Shown: positions 1-6,490, numbered from the stretch's first letter. The stretch is 11,200 nucleotides of DNA from an uncultured Lysobacterales bacterium (GCA_937974465.1 CALJWY010000001.1:1-11200), one strand, 5' to 3'. Translations and numbers: made by a program. The notes: generated by a model from the letters alone, not told the origin.

Positions 1-117
1 ATCGGCACTCGCCTGGGTGTTTACAAACTTCCTGAGATCTGGATAAAACGCCTGACGGCTGTTCTGATAATGTACGTAGCATTGAGACTAATCTGGCGCT
101 GGACAAGCATGCTTTAG
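1..117 (+). CDS. C-terminal fragment of an integral membrane protein, possibly TauE/SafE family
   Basis: The + strand frame is open from the first base and ends at TAG 115-117, giving 38 residues. It starts IGTRLGVYKLPEIWIKRLTA and continues with a hydrophobic segment (roughly residues 19-31, rich in L, V, I, M, A) that ends in RLIWRW. This layout, a GTRL/GARL-like loop followed by a last membrane helix of the type 'rr.fa.lL...alrl', resembles the C-terminus of TauE/SafE sulfite/anion transporters. The match rests on a short, low-complexity segment, so the family name is tentative, but a truncated membrane protein is likely. It is co-directional with moaA and separated from it by 125 bases. 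The start lies outside the window. Confidence 0.45.
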   Translation: MGTRLGVYKLPEIWIKRLTAVLIMYVALRLIWRWTSML

Positions 118-189
118 TCTTGGACGCTGCGAACAAATAGAAAATGCATAGTGCCTTGGCCCGCACTCAGGTTAGAATTCAGCTTCTTT

Positions 190-218
190 TTGCCGGGGAA
201 TCTCGTGCTACCCGGCAA
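190..218 (+). other. Inverted repeat in the moaA leader
   Basis: TTGCCGGG (190-197) and CCCGGCAA (211-218) form a perfect 8-bp stem with a 13-base loop, ending 24 bases before the moaA start codon. It is not followed by a T-run on the + strand (the T-run at 186-191 comes before it), and on the - strand the hairpin would be followed by A residues, so it does not look like an intrinsic terminator on either strand. It may be an RNA structure in the moaA 5' untranslated region or a DNA-binding site. I could not match it to the known Moco riboswitch from memory. The rest of 118-242 shows no gene. Confidence 0.4.
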
Positions 219-242
219 TAATCACCGAACTCAGGAACACTA

Positions 243-1253
243 TTGGAACCACTTAACGATACGCTATCCAGACCTTTGAAAGACCTGCGGATCTCCGTGC
301 TTGACCGCTGTAACCTGCGCTGCACCTACTGTATGCCGGAAGAATCCTTGCATGCCAGGGGTGTCTTTTTGCGGCCCCAATACCTGCTCAGCGATGGCGA
401 GATCGAATTGCTGGTGCGAGTGTTTGCAAGACTGGGTGTGCACAAGGTTCGCCTGACAGGTGGGGAGCCCCTGTTGCGTCCCGGGTTCGTTGAGTTGGTT
501 AGTCGAATTTCGGCCGTTGAAGGGATTACCGACCTTGCATTGACGACCAATGCCATCCTCTTGCCCCGGCATGCCGGGGCGCTTAAAGAAGCCGGCCTGG
601 GCCGAATTACGGTTAGCCTGGATAGTCTTGATGGTGACGTGTTTTACAAAATGGCGGGCGGTCGTGGATCAGTACAGGAAGTCCTCGATGGCATCAGCGC
701 CGCAGAAGCTGCCGGGTTTGAGCGCGTGAAAATTAATACCGTTGTGCAACGAAACGTCAACGATCATACCGTTATTGATCTCGTAGAGCATTTCAGAACC
801 ACTCCCCATACCGTCAGGTTGATCGAGTTTATGGATGTCGGTAATGTCAACAATTGGGATCGCGAACTGGTGGTGCCGAGCGCTGAACTGTTGAAAAAGA
901 TTCATGATCGCTGGCCACTCAGACCGGTGGCCAAGCAGCCATTGGGTGAAACTGCACGACGCTATGCGTTTACCGATGGTGCAGGTGAGATTGGATTTAT
1001 CTCGTCTATCACCGAGCCATTCTGCGGTGATTGCTCACGTGCAAGGGTTACCGCGGAAGGCTTGTTCTACAGTTGTCTTTTCTCAGCAAAAGGTACAGTT
1101 TTACGTGACAAAATCCGTGCGGGTTCCGGTGAGGATGAGCTGGTTGATGAGATTAGAGGTCTGTGGCTAAAGCGTGCCGACCGTTACAGCGAATTGCGCA
1201 GCCATCTGCCACAGCGTCAACCGCACATTGAAATGTATCGCATGGGTGGTTAA
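243..1253 (+). CDS. moaA: GTP 3',8-cyclase (molybdenum cofactor biosynthesis protein A)
   Basis: Radical-SAM enzyme of the first step of molybdenum cofactor synthesis; it converts GTP to 3',8-cyclo-GTP, which MoaC turns into cyclic pyranopterin monophosphate in the cytoplasm. Visible: N-terminal CxxxCxxC cluster (C23, C27, C30 in RCNLRCTYC) for the SAM-binding [4Fe-4S], the LTGGEPLLR SAM motif near residues 72-80, the C-terminal cluster C261/C264/C278 (FCGDCSRAR...YSC) for the substrate-binding [4Fe-4S], and the terminal Gly-Gly pair that is functionally important in this family. The length of 336 residues is typical. The start is TTG: the frame has a TAA at 219-221 and no ATG between it and the TTG, a Shine-Dalgarno-like CAGGA lies at 232-236, and 22 residues before the first cluster Cys is normal. 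It heads the moaA-D-E cluster. Confidence 0.97.
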   Translation: MEPLNDTLSRPLKDLRISVLDRCNLRCTYCMPEESLHARGVFLRPQYLLSDGEIELLVRVFARLGVHKVRLTGGEPLLRPGFVELVSRISAVEGITDLALTTNAILLPRHAGALKEAGLGRITVSLDSLDGDVFYKMAGGRGSVQEVLDGISAAEAAGFERVKINTVVQRNVNDHTVIDLVEHFRTTPHTVRLIEFMDVGNVNNWDRELVVPSAELLKKIHDRWPLRPVAKQPLGETARRYAFTDGAGEIGFISSITEPFCGDCSRARVTAEGLFYSCLFSAKGTVLRDKIRAGSGEDELVDEIRGLWLKRADRYSELRSHLPQRQPHIEMYRMGG

Positions 1254-1317
1254 GGCCGGAGTTCAGTCGATAGCCAGGCATTAACGGCTCCTCCCATCCC
1301 GCCCAGGACACCTATTT

Positions 1318-1347
1318 TTGGTGAAAGCGGACATTTTCAATCATAAT
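1318..1347 (+). promoter_or_regulatory. Weak sigma70-like promoter candidate before moaD
   Basis: In the 127-base gap between moaA and moaD there is a CATAAT hexamer (1342-1347, 5 of 6 to the -10 consensus) preceded after 18 bases by TTGGTG (1318-1323, only 3 of 6 to the -35 consensus). It would give a leader of roughly 25 bases before the moaD TTG. The unusually long gap inside an otherwise tight cluster is the main reason to list it. This is pattern inspection only. Confidence 0.25.
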
Positions 1348-1380
1348 CTTCTTTGCTTGGATAAATCAGAGGCCTCTTAA

Positions 1381-1620
1381 TTGAAAAATACAGCACGCTA
1401 TTTTGCCCTGTTTCGTGAACAGGCGGGTTGTGCGTCCGAGCCAGTCGAGTGGGTTGGCGGTACCGCAGCTGACCTGTTTCGATTATTGGCGCAAAGACAT
1501 GAATCCCTGACTTCTGAAGCCGCGGCACTGGTTGCGATCAATGATGAAATGGCGGCCTGGGAAACAGCTCTGCAGGAAGGCGATGAAGTACTGTTTTTCC
1601 CACCGGTAGCAGGCGGATGA
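1381..1620 (+). CDS. moaD: Molybdopterin synthase small subunit (ubiquitin-like sulfur carrier)
   Basis: Small ubiquitin-fold sulfur carrier. Its C-terminal glycine is adenylated (normally by MoeB) and thiocarboxylated, and in complex with MoaE it donates sulfur to cyclic pyranopterin monophosphate to make the molybdopterin dithiolene. The protein is 79 residues, normal for MoaD, and ends FPPVAGG, the required terminal Gly-Gly. The segment GDEVLFFPPVAGG is the family hallmark. The start is TTG at 1381: the codon immediately before is TAA (1378-1380) and the next in-frame ATG would delete most of the fold. A Shine-Dalgarno AGAGG (1368-1372) lies 8 bases upstream and is embedded in the perfect palindrome AGAGGCCTCT (1368-1377). 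The stop overlaps the moaE start by four bases (ATGA), implying translational coupling, as expected for partner subunits. Confidence 0.95.
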   Translation: MKNTARYFALFREQAGCASEPVEWVGGTAADLFRLLAQRHESLTSEAAALVAINDEMAAWETALQEGDEVLFFPPVAGG

Positions 1621-2066
1621 AATTTTCAGTCACCCACACAGCGATTGATGTAGACGCTGCCAAAAAGGCGGTCAGCGATGATGCTTGCGGGGCGCTTGCC
1701 GTGTTTGAGGGATGGATTCGCAACCATAACGAAGGCCAGGCGGTTGAGCGCCTGGAGTACGAGGTGTATCGGCCGGTTGCAGAAAAGGAAGGCAGCAAGA
1801 TAATCGATGAAGCGATCGAGCGGTTTGGTGTCAGTCACGCCATCTGCATCCACCGGGAAGGGTTGTTGGAACTCGGTGATATTGCTGTCATCGTTTGTGT
1901 GTCCTCCCCCCACCGAGGTGAAGCCTTCGATGCCTGTCGCTATATCATCGACCAGACCAAGGTTCGGTTGCCGATCTGGAAGAAAGAGCATTATGTAAGC
2001 GGCGTTAGCGAATGGGTAAATTGTGAGCACTGTGCGGCAGCCGGCCATTCACACGGCGATCATTGA
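1617..2066 (+). CDS. moaE: Molybdopterin synthase catalytic subunit
   Basis: Large, catalytic subunit of the MoaD2-MoaE2 molybdopterin synthase. Recognisable motifs: FEGWIRNHNEG (residues 30-40, the 'FxGxVRxxNxG' active-site loop), IHREGLLELGD, SSPHRGEAFDA, and KVRLPIWKKE containing K115 and K122, which correspond to the catalytic lysines K119 and K126 of the E. coli enzyme. The 149-residue length is typical. It starts at ATG 1617, overlapping the moaD stop as ATGA. The last 15 residues form a short tail with two Cys and four His (CEHCAAAGHSHGDH), which could bind metal; this is inference from composition only. The stop is immediately followed by the sufU gene. Confidence 0.96.
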   Translation: MKFSVTHTAIDVDAAKKAVSDDACGALAVFEGWIRNHNEGQAVERLEYEVYRPVAEKEGSKIIDEAIERFGVSHAICIHREGLLELGDIAVIVCVSSPHRGEAFDACRYIIDQTKVRLPIWKKEHYVSGVSEWVNCEHCAAAGHSHGDH

Positions 2067-2068
2067 TC

Positions 2069-2524
2069 ATGAGCGATGATCGTATGCAGCGTTTCAGTGA
2101 GATCATCATTGAGCATAGCCAGTACCCGAGGCACCATGGAACCCTTGAGCATCCTACACATACCGGTCATGGCGAGAACCCATTTTGCGGTGACCGCGTC
2201 AGCCTGCAACTTTTGGTATCAAGCGATGGCGTGATTGAGCAGGCCGCAGTGGAGAGTGTGGGATGCGCGATCTCGATGGCTTCGGCCTCACTGCTTGCCA
2301 CCCATCTGCATGGGCTGAGCCTGCAACAGGCAGAAAACCTGTTTGATCAGATCCGTGGGCTTATCACTGAAGGCAGTAGCGGGCAGGATGACGAAGAACT
2401 GGGTGAACTGGCCGCTCTTGCCTTTGCCGGACGTTATCCATCCAGGGTCAAATGCGCCACACTTCCATGGCATGTATTGAAACATGCGCTGGGGCAGGAT
2501 ACTTCGATCGCCAGCACTGAGTAG
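2069..2524 (+). CDS. sufU: SufU-type iron-sulfur/sulfur-transfer scaffold protein (IscU superfamily)
   Basis: Belongs to the IscU/SufU superfamily. SufU proteins accept sulfur from the cysteine desulfurase SufS through a Zn-bound site and feed Fe-S assembly. With ATG 2069 as start the protein has 151 residues and shows C40 in NPFCGDR (with D42), C66 in ESVGCAISMASAS, and C129 in RVKCATLPW; these fall almost exactly where C41, D43, C66 and C128 lie in Bacillus SufU. The roughly 18-20 residue insertion before the last Cys, typical of SufU and absent from IscU, is present, and the IscU-type LPPVK loop is not. A TTG at 2063 is an alternative start overlapping the moaE stop, but ATG 2069 two codons later is preferred. 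No sufS/B/C/D is present here. Its place directly behind moaE suggests, but does not prove, a role in supplying MoaA's clusters or cofactor sulfur. Confidence 0.88.
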   Translation: MSDDRMQRFSEIIIEHSQYPRHHGTLEHPTHTGHGENPFCGDRVSLQLLVSSDGVIEQAAVESVGCAISMASASLLATHLHGLSLQQAENLFDQIRGLITEGSSGQDDEELGELAALAFAGRYPSRVKCATLPWHVLKHALGQDTSIASTE

Positions 2525-2535
2525 ACCACAACAAT

Positions 2536-2550
2536 AGCCGCTTGGCGGCT
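2536..2550. terminator. Short GC-rich hairpin between convergent sufU and ygfZ
   Basis: AGCCGC (2536-2541), loop TTG, GCGGCT (2545-2550): a 6-bp perfect stem lying 12 bases past the sufU stop, followed by TGTTCTT on the + strand; on the - strand it is followed by ATTGTTG. Sitting between two genes that converge, it may act as a weak terminator in either direction. The stem is short and the T-tract imperfect, so the assignment is moderate. Confidence 0.45.
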
Positions 2551-2580
2551 TGTTCTTGATACGCCTTTAACTTATTGCAA

Positions 2581-3390
2581 TTACCGTAGCGACACTATCA
2601 GATCGTCGAGTTCCACGCCTTGTACGGTTGATTCCGGTGGCAGTCGGGTAACGACGAACAAGCATGTCCGGTCATTGGTTTGTACACAATCTGCAACAAT
2701 GGCGTCGTGTGATTGTCCTGCACTCAGCAATTGCACTTTCTGCAATGAGGCGGGGCATGGCGCCGGCTCAATATTCAAAACCCTGGGGTGTCTTTTCACC
2801 TTGCCAAGGTAATGGGTGCGGGCGACGATCTCCTGGCCGGGATAGCAGCCCTTGCGGAAGTTCACCGCGCCGATTTGATCAAAGCCAAGCATTTGTGGAA
2901 TGAACTCACCGCTGCTGTTGCTGTTTAGCCAGGTGACACCACTTTGAAACTCTGCTGCTTTCCAGGCCCTCTGCGCACTTGCATCACTATCCCCGGCTAA
3001 TTCTTTCTCTAGCAAAACAAAGTGGTTCTCGCTTCCTGGTATCGGAATTTTTGCGAGGGCGGAGTCTTCTGCTGTTGATGTCTGCGCTTGACTTCCTGAT
3101 ACCGCACACTCATTGAGTATCCCGATACTCACCTTTGAACGCATGACATAAATTCTCATGCGATCGGCGATTGGCTGCGCCAGTTCACTTGAGAGGAGGG
3201 CCAGGAATGCTTCTTCAAGCCGGTACACCAGCATCAGGGCGAGCACGCGGCCCTTGGGTTCACAGTAGCAGGCAAACGTTGACTCACCTGTAGCCAGGGC
3301 CAATACATCTGCACTGAGCTGATTCTGTAAAAAGTCACCGGCGTCAGCATCGCTGAAACGAATCGCTGACAGGTATTTAAGTACTGGCAT
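2581..3390 (-). CDS. ygfZ: tRNA-modifying protein YgfZ (folate-binding, GcvT-like)
   Basis: YgfZ/COG0354 protein, a tetrahydrofolate-binding GcvT-fold protein that maintains certain Fe-S enzymes such as the radical-SAM enzyme MiaB. The diagnostic motif KGCYPGQE is present with C182, followed by IVARTHYLGKVKRHP; SGEFIPQMLGFDQIGAVNFRKG before it is also typical. The N-terminal segment FLQNQLSADV and CYCEPKGR (residues about 42-49) match the family. At 269 residues it is shorter than E. coli YgfZ (326) but complete in its motifs. ATG 3390 is preferred over TTG 3396 two codons upstream; GAGGA lies about 10 bases before the ATG. It is alone on the - strand, convergent with sufU and divergent from the sdh cluster, so it probably has its own promoter in 3391-3561. 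Confidence 0.92.
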   Translation of the reverse strand: MPVLKYLSAIRFSDADAGDFLQNQLSADVLALATGESTFACYCEPKGRVLALMLVYRLEEAFLALLSSELAQPIADRMRIYVMRSKVSIGILNECAVSGSQAQTSTAEDSALAKIPIPGSENHFVLLEKELAGDSDASAQRAWKAAEFQSGVTWLNSNSSGEFIPQMLGFDQIGAVNFRKGCYPGQEIVARTHYLGKVKRHPRVLNIEPAPCPASLQKVQLLSAGQSHDAIVADCVQTNDRTCLFVVTRLPPESTVQGVELDDLIVSLR

Positions 3391-3396
3391 GTGCAA

Positions 3397-3561
3397 TGGG
3401 TCCTCAATTGGTTGGTTGTGCTGTCACGTGCATATTAACTCAATTCCTGAAAATTAAACCCGTAAGAACAGATTTCCTGACTCGCGTGATTTCAAATGGC
3501 ACGACTACACCTTTGGCGTTAAACTTAATGCTTGCAGAGTAACCGGAAGCCAGGGGTGTGA
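3397..3561. other. Divergent intergenic region between ygfZ and the sdh cluster
   Basis: This 165-base region separates ygfZ (-) from the SDHAF4-like gene (+) and must carry the ygfZ promoter and probably the main promoter of the sdh cluster. I see no convincing -35/-10 pair. It contains CTTTGGCGTTA at 3511-3521, which recurs exactly at 3806-3816 upstream of sdhC. AGGGG (3552-3556) is the ribosome-binding site of the gene starting at 3562. Confidence 0.4.
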
Positions 3562-3741
3562 ATGAAAGATCAGAAACCAAAAACACCCTCCGTCCAGCCA
3601 ACTGATCCTGACAAGGCTTCTGGTCCGGCTGAAGTGACGAAAAACAGCCCCAAACTACCCGTTGAAGTGGGTGGCCCCAAAGGCCCCGAACCCACCCGTT
3701 ATGGTGACTGGGAGAAGGCCGGTCGCTGTACCGATTTTTGA
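3562..3741 (+). CDS. DUF1674 / SDHAF4-like succinate dehydrogenase assembly factor
   Basis: A 59-residue protein starting at ATG 3562 with a strong Shine-Dalgarno (AGGGG 3552-3556, 5-base spacing) and ending at TGA 3739-3741. The first 35 residues are Pro/Lys-rich and probably disordered (MKDQKPKTPSVQP...). The C-terminal part, GGPKGPEPTRYGDWEKAGR followed by CTDF at the very end, is the DUF1674 signature shared with mitochondrial SDHAF4 (yeast Sdh8). In mitochondria SDHAF4 binds flavinylated SdhA and promotes its assembly with SdhB. Here the gene is the first of the cluster, 191 bases upstream of sdhC, which supports the same role for complex II. The family assignment is from motif and context; function in this bacterium is inferred. 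Confidence 0.9.
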   Translation: MKDQKPKTPSVQPTDPDKASGPAEVTKNSPKLPVEVGGPKGPEPTRYGDWEKAGRCTDF

Positions 3742-3932
3742 TTCAACAATCCCAAGGAACTTCTGGTCTATCCATGAACTCTCATCTTATACATAAAATG
3801 TTCAGCTTTGGCGTTACAAACCCTGTCAATCGCCGGCTGTTAACTGCGCTTCGCGTCTCGAACCTGCACATTTTAATTCGGAACAAACTTCGCCAAGAAT
3901 AAATCAGAAGCTCTCGAAAAAGGTCGTCAAAC
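3742..3932 (+). other. Leader region before sdhC
   Basis: A 191-base stretch with no supported gene; a 61-codon - strand frame crossing it looks like chance. It holds the second copy of CTTTGGCGTTA (3806-3816), an A/T-rich segment TATACATAAAAT (3788-3799) that could supply a -10 but lacks a clear -35, and AAAAAGG (3917-3923) as the sdhC ribosome-binding site. A secondary sdhCDAB promoter here is possible but not shown. Confidence 0.35.
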
Positions 3933-4319
3933 ATGCGTGCTACAAAACGTCCGATGTCCCCATACATGCTGGGGCCGTATTACAAGTTCCAGATAACATC
4001 TGTCTTGTCCATCCTCAACCGCCTGACCGGTGTCTTCATGTCGGTGGTCTCAGCGCCATTGCTTTTGTGCTGGCTGGTTGCCCTGGCAAGCGGGGAACAG
4101 GCTTTTTCCGGTCTGTCCGCATGGCTGGGGAGTGTGCCGGGTAAGCTGATTATTGCCGCCAGTGTGTTTTGCTTCAGTTTTCACATGTTTGGCGGTATCC
4201 GCCATTTGATCTGGGATGCGGGCTGGATGATGGAGATGTCGCAGGTTCGCATCTCGGGTTGGTTGGCAATTATCGGCTCTGTGGTGTTAACCATAATCGT
4301 GATGGGAGCGGGCTTATGA
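3933..4319 (+). CDS. sdhC: Succinate dehydrogenase cytochrome b556 subunit
   Basis: Membrane-anchor subunit of complex II; with SdhD it binds haem b and ubiquinone in the inner membrane. It has 128 residues and three predicted membrane helices (about 24-52, 68-88, 105-127). The N-terminal motif RPMSPYMLGPYYKFQ and the signature HMFGGIRHLIWDAG are classic; H84 is the haem ligand and falls at the same number as in E. coli SdhC. S26 and R30 in SILNRLTG correspond to quinone-site S27 and R31 of E. coli, but the residue between, normally His (SILHR), is Asn29 here. ATG 3933 follows the AAAAAGG site. It overlaps sdhD by four bases (ATGA). Confidence 0.96.
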   Translation: MRATKRPMSPYMLGPYYKFQITSVLSILNRLTGVFMSVVSAPLLLCWLVALASGEQAFSGLSAWLGSVPGKLIIAASVFCFSFHMFGGIRHLIWDAGWMMEMSQVRISGWLAIIGSVVLTIIVMGAGL

Positions 4320-4696
4320 CGATGCAAAACCCACTCGCGCGGGTGCGCGGAGCCGGGGCCTCGGGTGGCGGCATACAGCACTGGCGTTCACAGCGTTATT
4401 CGGCACTCGTGCTGTTGTTGTGCACCGGCTGGCTGCTGTGGCTTGGCGTATCACTGGCCGGTGCGGATTACGCAACGGCTATGTTGACCATGTCATCTCC
4501 AATCAATGCGGGCATGGCCATCCTGTTGGCCGGCACCGTCTTCTATCACACCCAGTTGGGTTTACAGGTGGTCATTGAAGATTATGTACACATTGCCGCA
4601 CTCGAATTTGCACTGCTGATATTTGTGCGCTTTGCTTGTCTGCTGGCATTTTTAACCAGTGCTATCGCAGCCCTGAAAATGGCTTTGGGAGCCTGA
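4316..4696 (+). CDS. sdhD: Succinate dehydrogenase membrane anchor subunit
   Basis: Second membrane anchor of complex II, forming the haem b and quinone site with SdhC. It has 126 residues and three membrane helices (about 29-48, 62-86, 96-121). The N-terminal QHWRSQRYSAL corresponds to the usual 'GHWWxQRxTA' segment. The motif YHTQLGLQVVIEDYVH carries H78 (haem ligand, H71 in E. coli) and D89-Y90 (D82-Y83 in E. coli, where Tyr hydrogen-bonds quinone). The start at ATG 4316 overlaps the sdhC stop as ATGA; GGGAG lies just upstream. The frame is open further upstream inside sdhC, but a longer protein would have no family support. Only 3 bases separate it from sdhA. Confidence 0.95.
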   Translation: MTMQNPLARVRGAGASGGGIQHWRSQRYSALVLLLCTGWLLWLGVSLAGADYATAMLTMSSPINAGMAILLAGTVFYHTQLGLQVVIEDYVHIAALEFALLIFVRFACLLAFLTSAIAALKMALGA

Positions 4697-4699
4697 AAC

Positions 4700-6490
4700 A
4701 TGAGCAACGACTATTCGATAACCGAACATAAATATGACGTCATTGTGGTTGGCGCTGGAGGCGCCGGTCTGCGTGCAACCATGGGGCTTGCAGCAACCGG
4801 CCTGAAAACAGCCTGTATCTCCAAGGTGTTTCCAACCCGCAGTCACACGGTGGCCGCCCAGGGCGGTATGTCGGCTGCGCTTGGCAACATGGGTGAAGAC
4901 GATTGGCGCTGGCATATGTACGACACCATCAAGGGCTCAGACTGGCTGGGCGACCAGGATGCCATCGAGTATATGTGTCGCGAGGCTGTTCCCTCCGTTA
5001 TCGAACTTGAACATTACGGCGTGCCATTCTCACGCACAGAGGATGGCAAAATCTACCAACGTCCGTTCGGCGGCATGACCACACACTATGGCGAAGGCAC
5101 CGCGCAGAGAACCTGTGCCGCCGCAGACCGCACCGGACACGCAATCCTGCATACCCTGTATCAGCAATCGTTGAAACATGACGCCACCTTTTTTATCGAG
5201 TATTTCGCACTCGACCTGTTGATGGATGATGACGGTGTTTGTCGTGGTTTGCTGGCATGGGACCTGGCAGAAGGTACATTACATCTGTTCCGCGCCCATG
5301 CTGTAATACTGGCAACAGGCGGTTATGGACGTTCTTATTTTTCATGTACATCGGCGCATACTTGCACCGGTGACGGTAACGGCATGGTGTTGAGGGCCGG
5401 CTTGCCATTGCAGGATATGGAGTTTATCCAGTTCCACCCGACCGGGGTTTATGGTGCTGGTGTGCTCATCACGGAGGGAGTTCGTGGCGAGGGAGGCTTC
5501 CTGACCAACTCAGAGGGCGAGCGCTTCATGGAGCGTTATGCGCCCAATGCGAAGGATCTCGCTTCGCGTGATGTGGTCAGCCGGTCAATGACCATTGAGA
5601 TTCGTGAGGGCAGGGGGGTTGGGCCCAAAAAAGACCATATACACCTGAATCTGCAGCACCTGGGTGCAGATGTCATCAACAAGCGGCTGCCGGGTATTGC
5701 CGAGAGTGCCGAGATTTTCGGGGGTGTGGATGTCACCAGGGAACCGATTCCCGTGATCCCGACAGCGCACTACAACATGGGTGGTATTCCAACCAATTAT
5801 CACGGTGAAGTTGTACGGCTGAAAGATGGTGACCCGGACTCGGTTGTCCCCGGATTGTTTGCAATTGGTGAGGCGGCATGTGTTTCCGTTCATGGCGCCA
5901 ACCGGTTGGGCTCAAATTCGCTGCTCGACCTGATTGTATTTGGTCGTGCGGTCGCACACCGCTGTGCGGAGGTGATCCAGCCCAATCAACGCCACGACAA
6001 CCTGGATAGCGGTTTTGTCGATGCACTGGTGGCCGATTTTGACCGTTTGCGCTTCGCCGATGGCAAAAACAGTGCCGCAAGTATCCGGGATGACATGCAA
6101 CAGGTGATGCAGAACAACGCTGCGGTGTTCCGTACCGGTGAAGTCCTGGAAGAGGGCTGTAAATTGATTACCGATGTGTATGCGGATTTTGCAGACGTCA
6201 AGGTCAGTGACCGTTCAATGGTCTGGAATACCGACCTGGTTGAAACGCTTGAGTTACGCAATCTGCTGGGCTGTGCCATGGTTACTATGTTCAGCGCTGA
6301 AAACCGCAAGGAAAGCCGTGGTGCACACGCGCGGGAGGATTACCCCGACCGTGACGACGATGAGTGGATGCAGCACACCATCGCTGCTATGGATACCAGC
6401 GGCAAGGTCGATATCGATTTCCGCCCGGTTCATCTCTACACGCTGACAGATGATGTCGACGTTGTGCCGCCAAAACCACGCGTGTATTGA
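4700..6490 (+). CDS. sdhA: Succinate dehydrogenase flavoprotein subunit
   Basis: Catalytic subunit of complex II; oxidises succinate to fumarate with covalently bound FAD on the cytoplasmic face of the membrane. It is 596 residues, full length. It has a Rossmann dinucleotide-binding motif VVGAGGAGLRA (16-26), H49 in PTRSHTVAAQGG as the covalent FAD attachment site, and the substrate-site residues H246 (FHPTG), the Glu in LITEGVRGEGG, R290 (ASRDVV), H357 (HYNMGG) and R402 (GANRLGSNSLLD). The C-terminus shows ESRGAHAREDYPDRDDDEW and ends KPRVY as usual. ATG 4700 is preceded by GGGAG. SdhE, encoded downstream, is expected to aid flavinylation at H49, and the SDHAF4-like protein upstream to bind the flavinylated form. 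Confidence 0.98.
   Translation: MSNDYSITEHKYDVIVVGAGGAGLRATMGLAATGLKTACISKVFPTRSHTVAAQGGMSAALGNMGEDDWRWHMYDTIKGSDWLGDQDAIEYMCREAVPSVIELEHYGVPFSRTEDGKIYQRPFGGMTTHYGEGTAQRTCAAADRTGHAILHTLYQQSLKHDATFFIEYFALDLLMDDDGVCRGLLAWDLAEGTLHLFRAHAVILATGGYGRSYFSCTSAHTCTGDGNGMVLRAGLPLQDMEFIQFHPTGVYGAGVLITEGVRGEGGFLTNSEGERFMERYAPNAKDLASRDVVSRSMTIEIREGRGVGPKKDHIHLNLQHLGADVINKRLPGIAESAEIFGGVDVTREPIPVIPTAHYNMGGIPTNYHGEVVRLKDGDPDSVVPGLFAIGEAACVSVHGANRLGSNSLLDLIVFGRAVAHRCAEVIQPNQRHDNLDSGFVDALVADFDRLRFADGKNSAASIRDDMQQVMQNNAAVFRTGEVLEEGCKLITDVYADFADVKVSDRSMVWNTDLVETLELRNLLGCAMVTMFSAENRKESRGAHAREDYPDRDDDEWMQHTIAAMDTSGKVDIDFRPVHLYTLTDDVDVVPPKPRVY

Noticed and set aside
190..218. Hairpin before moaA as an intrinsic terminator of the upstream membrane-protein gene
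   Set aside because: There is no T-run after the stem on the + strand; the T-run lies before it.
2664..2903. 79-codon + strand open frame opposite ygfZ
   Set aside because: It is antisense to the conserved KGCYPGQE region of ygfZ and shows no protein-family motif.
3782..3967. 61-codon - strand open frame in the sdhC leader
   Set aside because: No recognisable motif, no ribosome-binding site noted, and it runs antisense into the start of sdhC; it looks like a chance frame.
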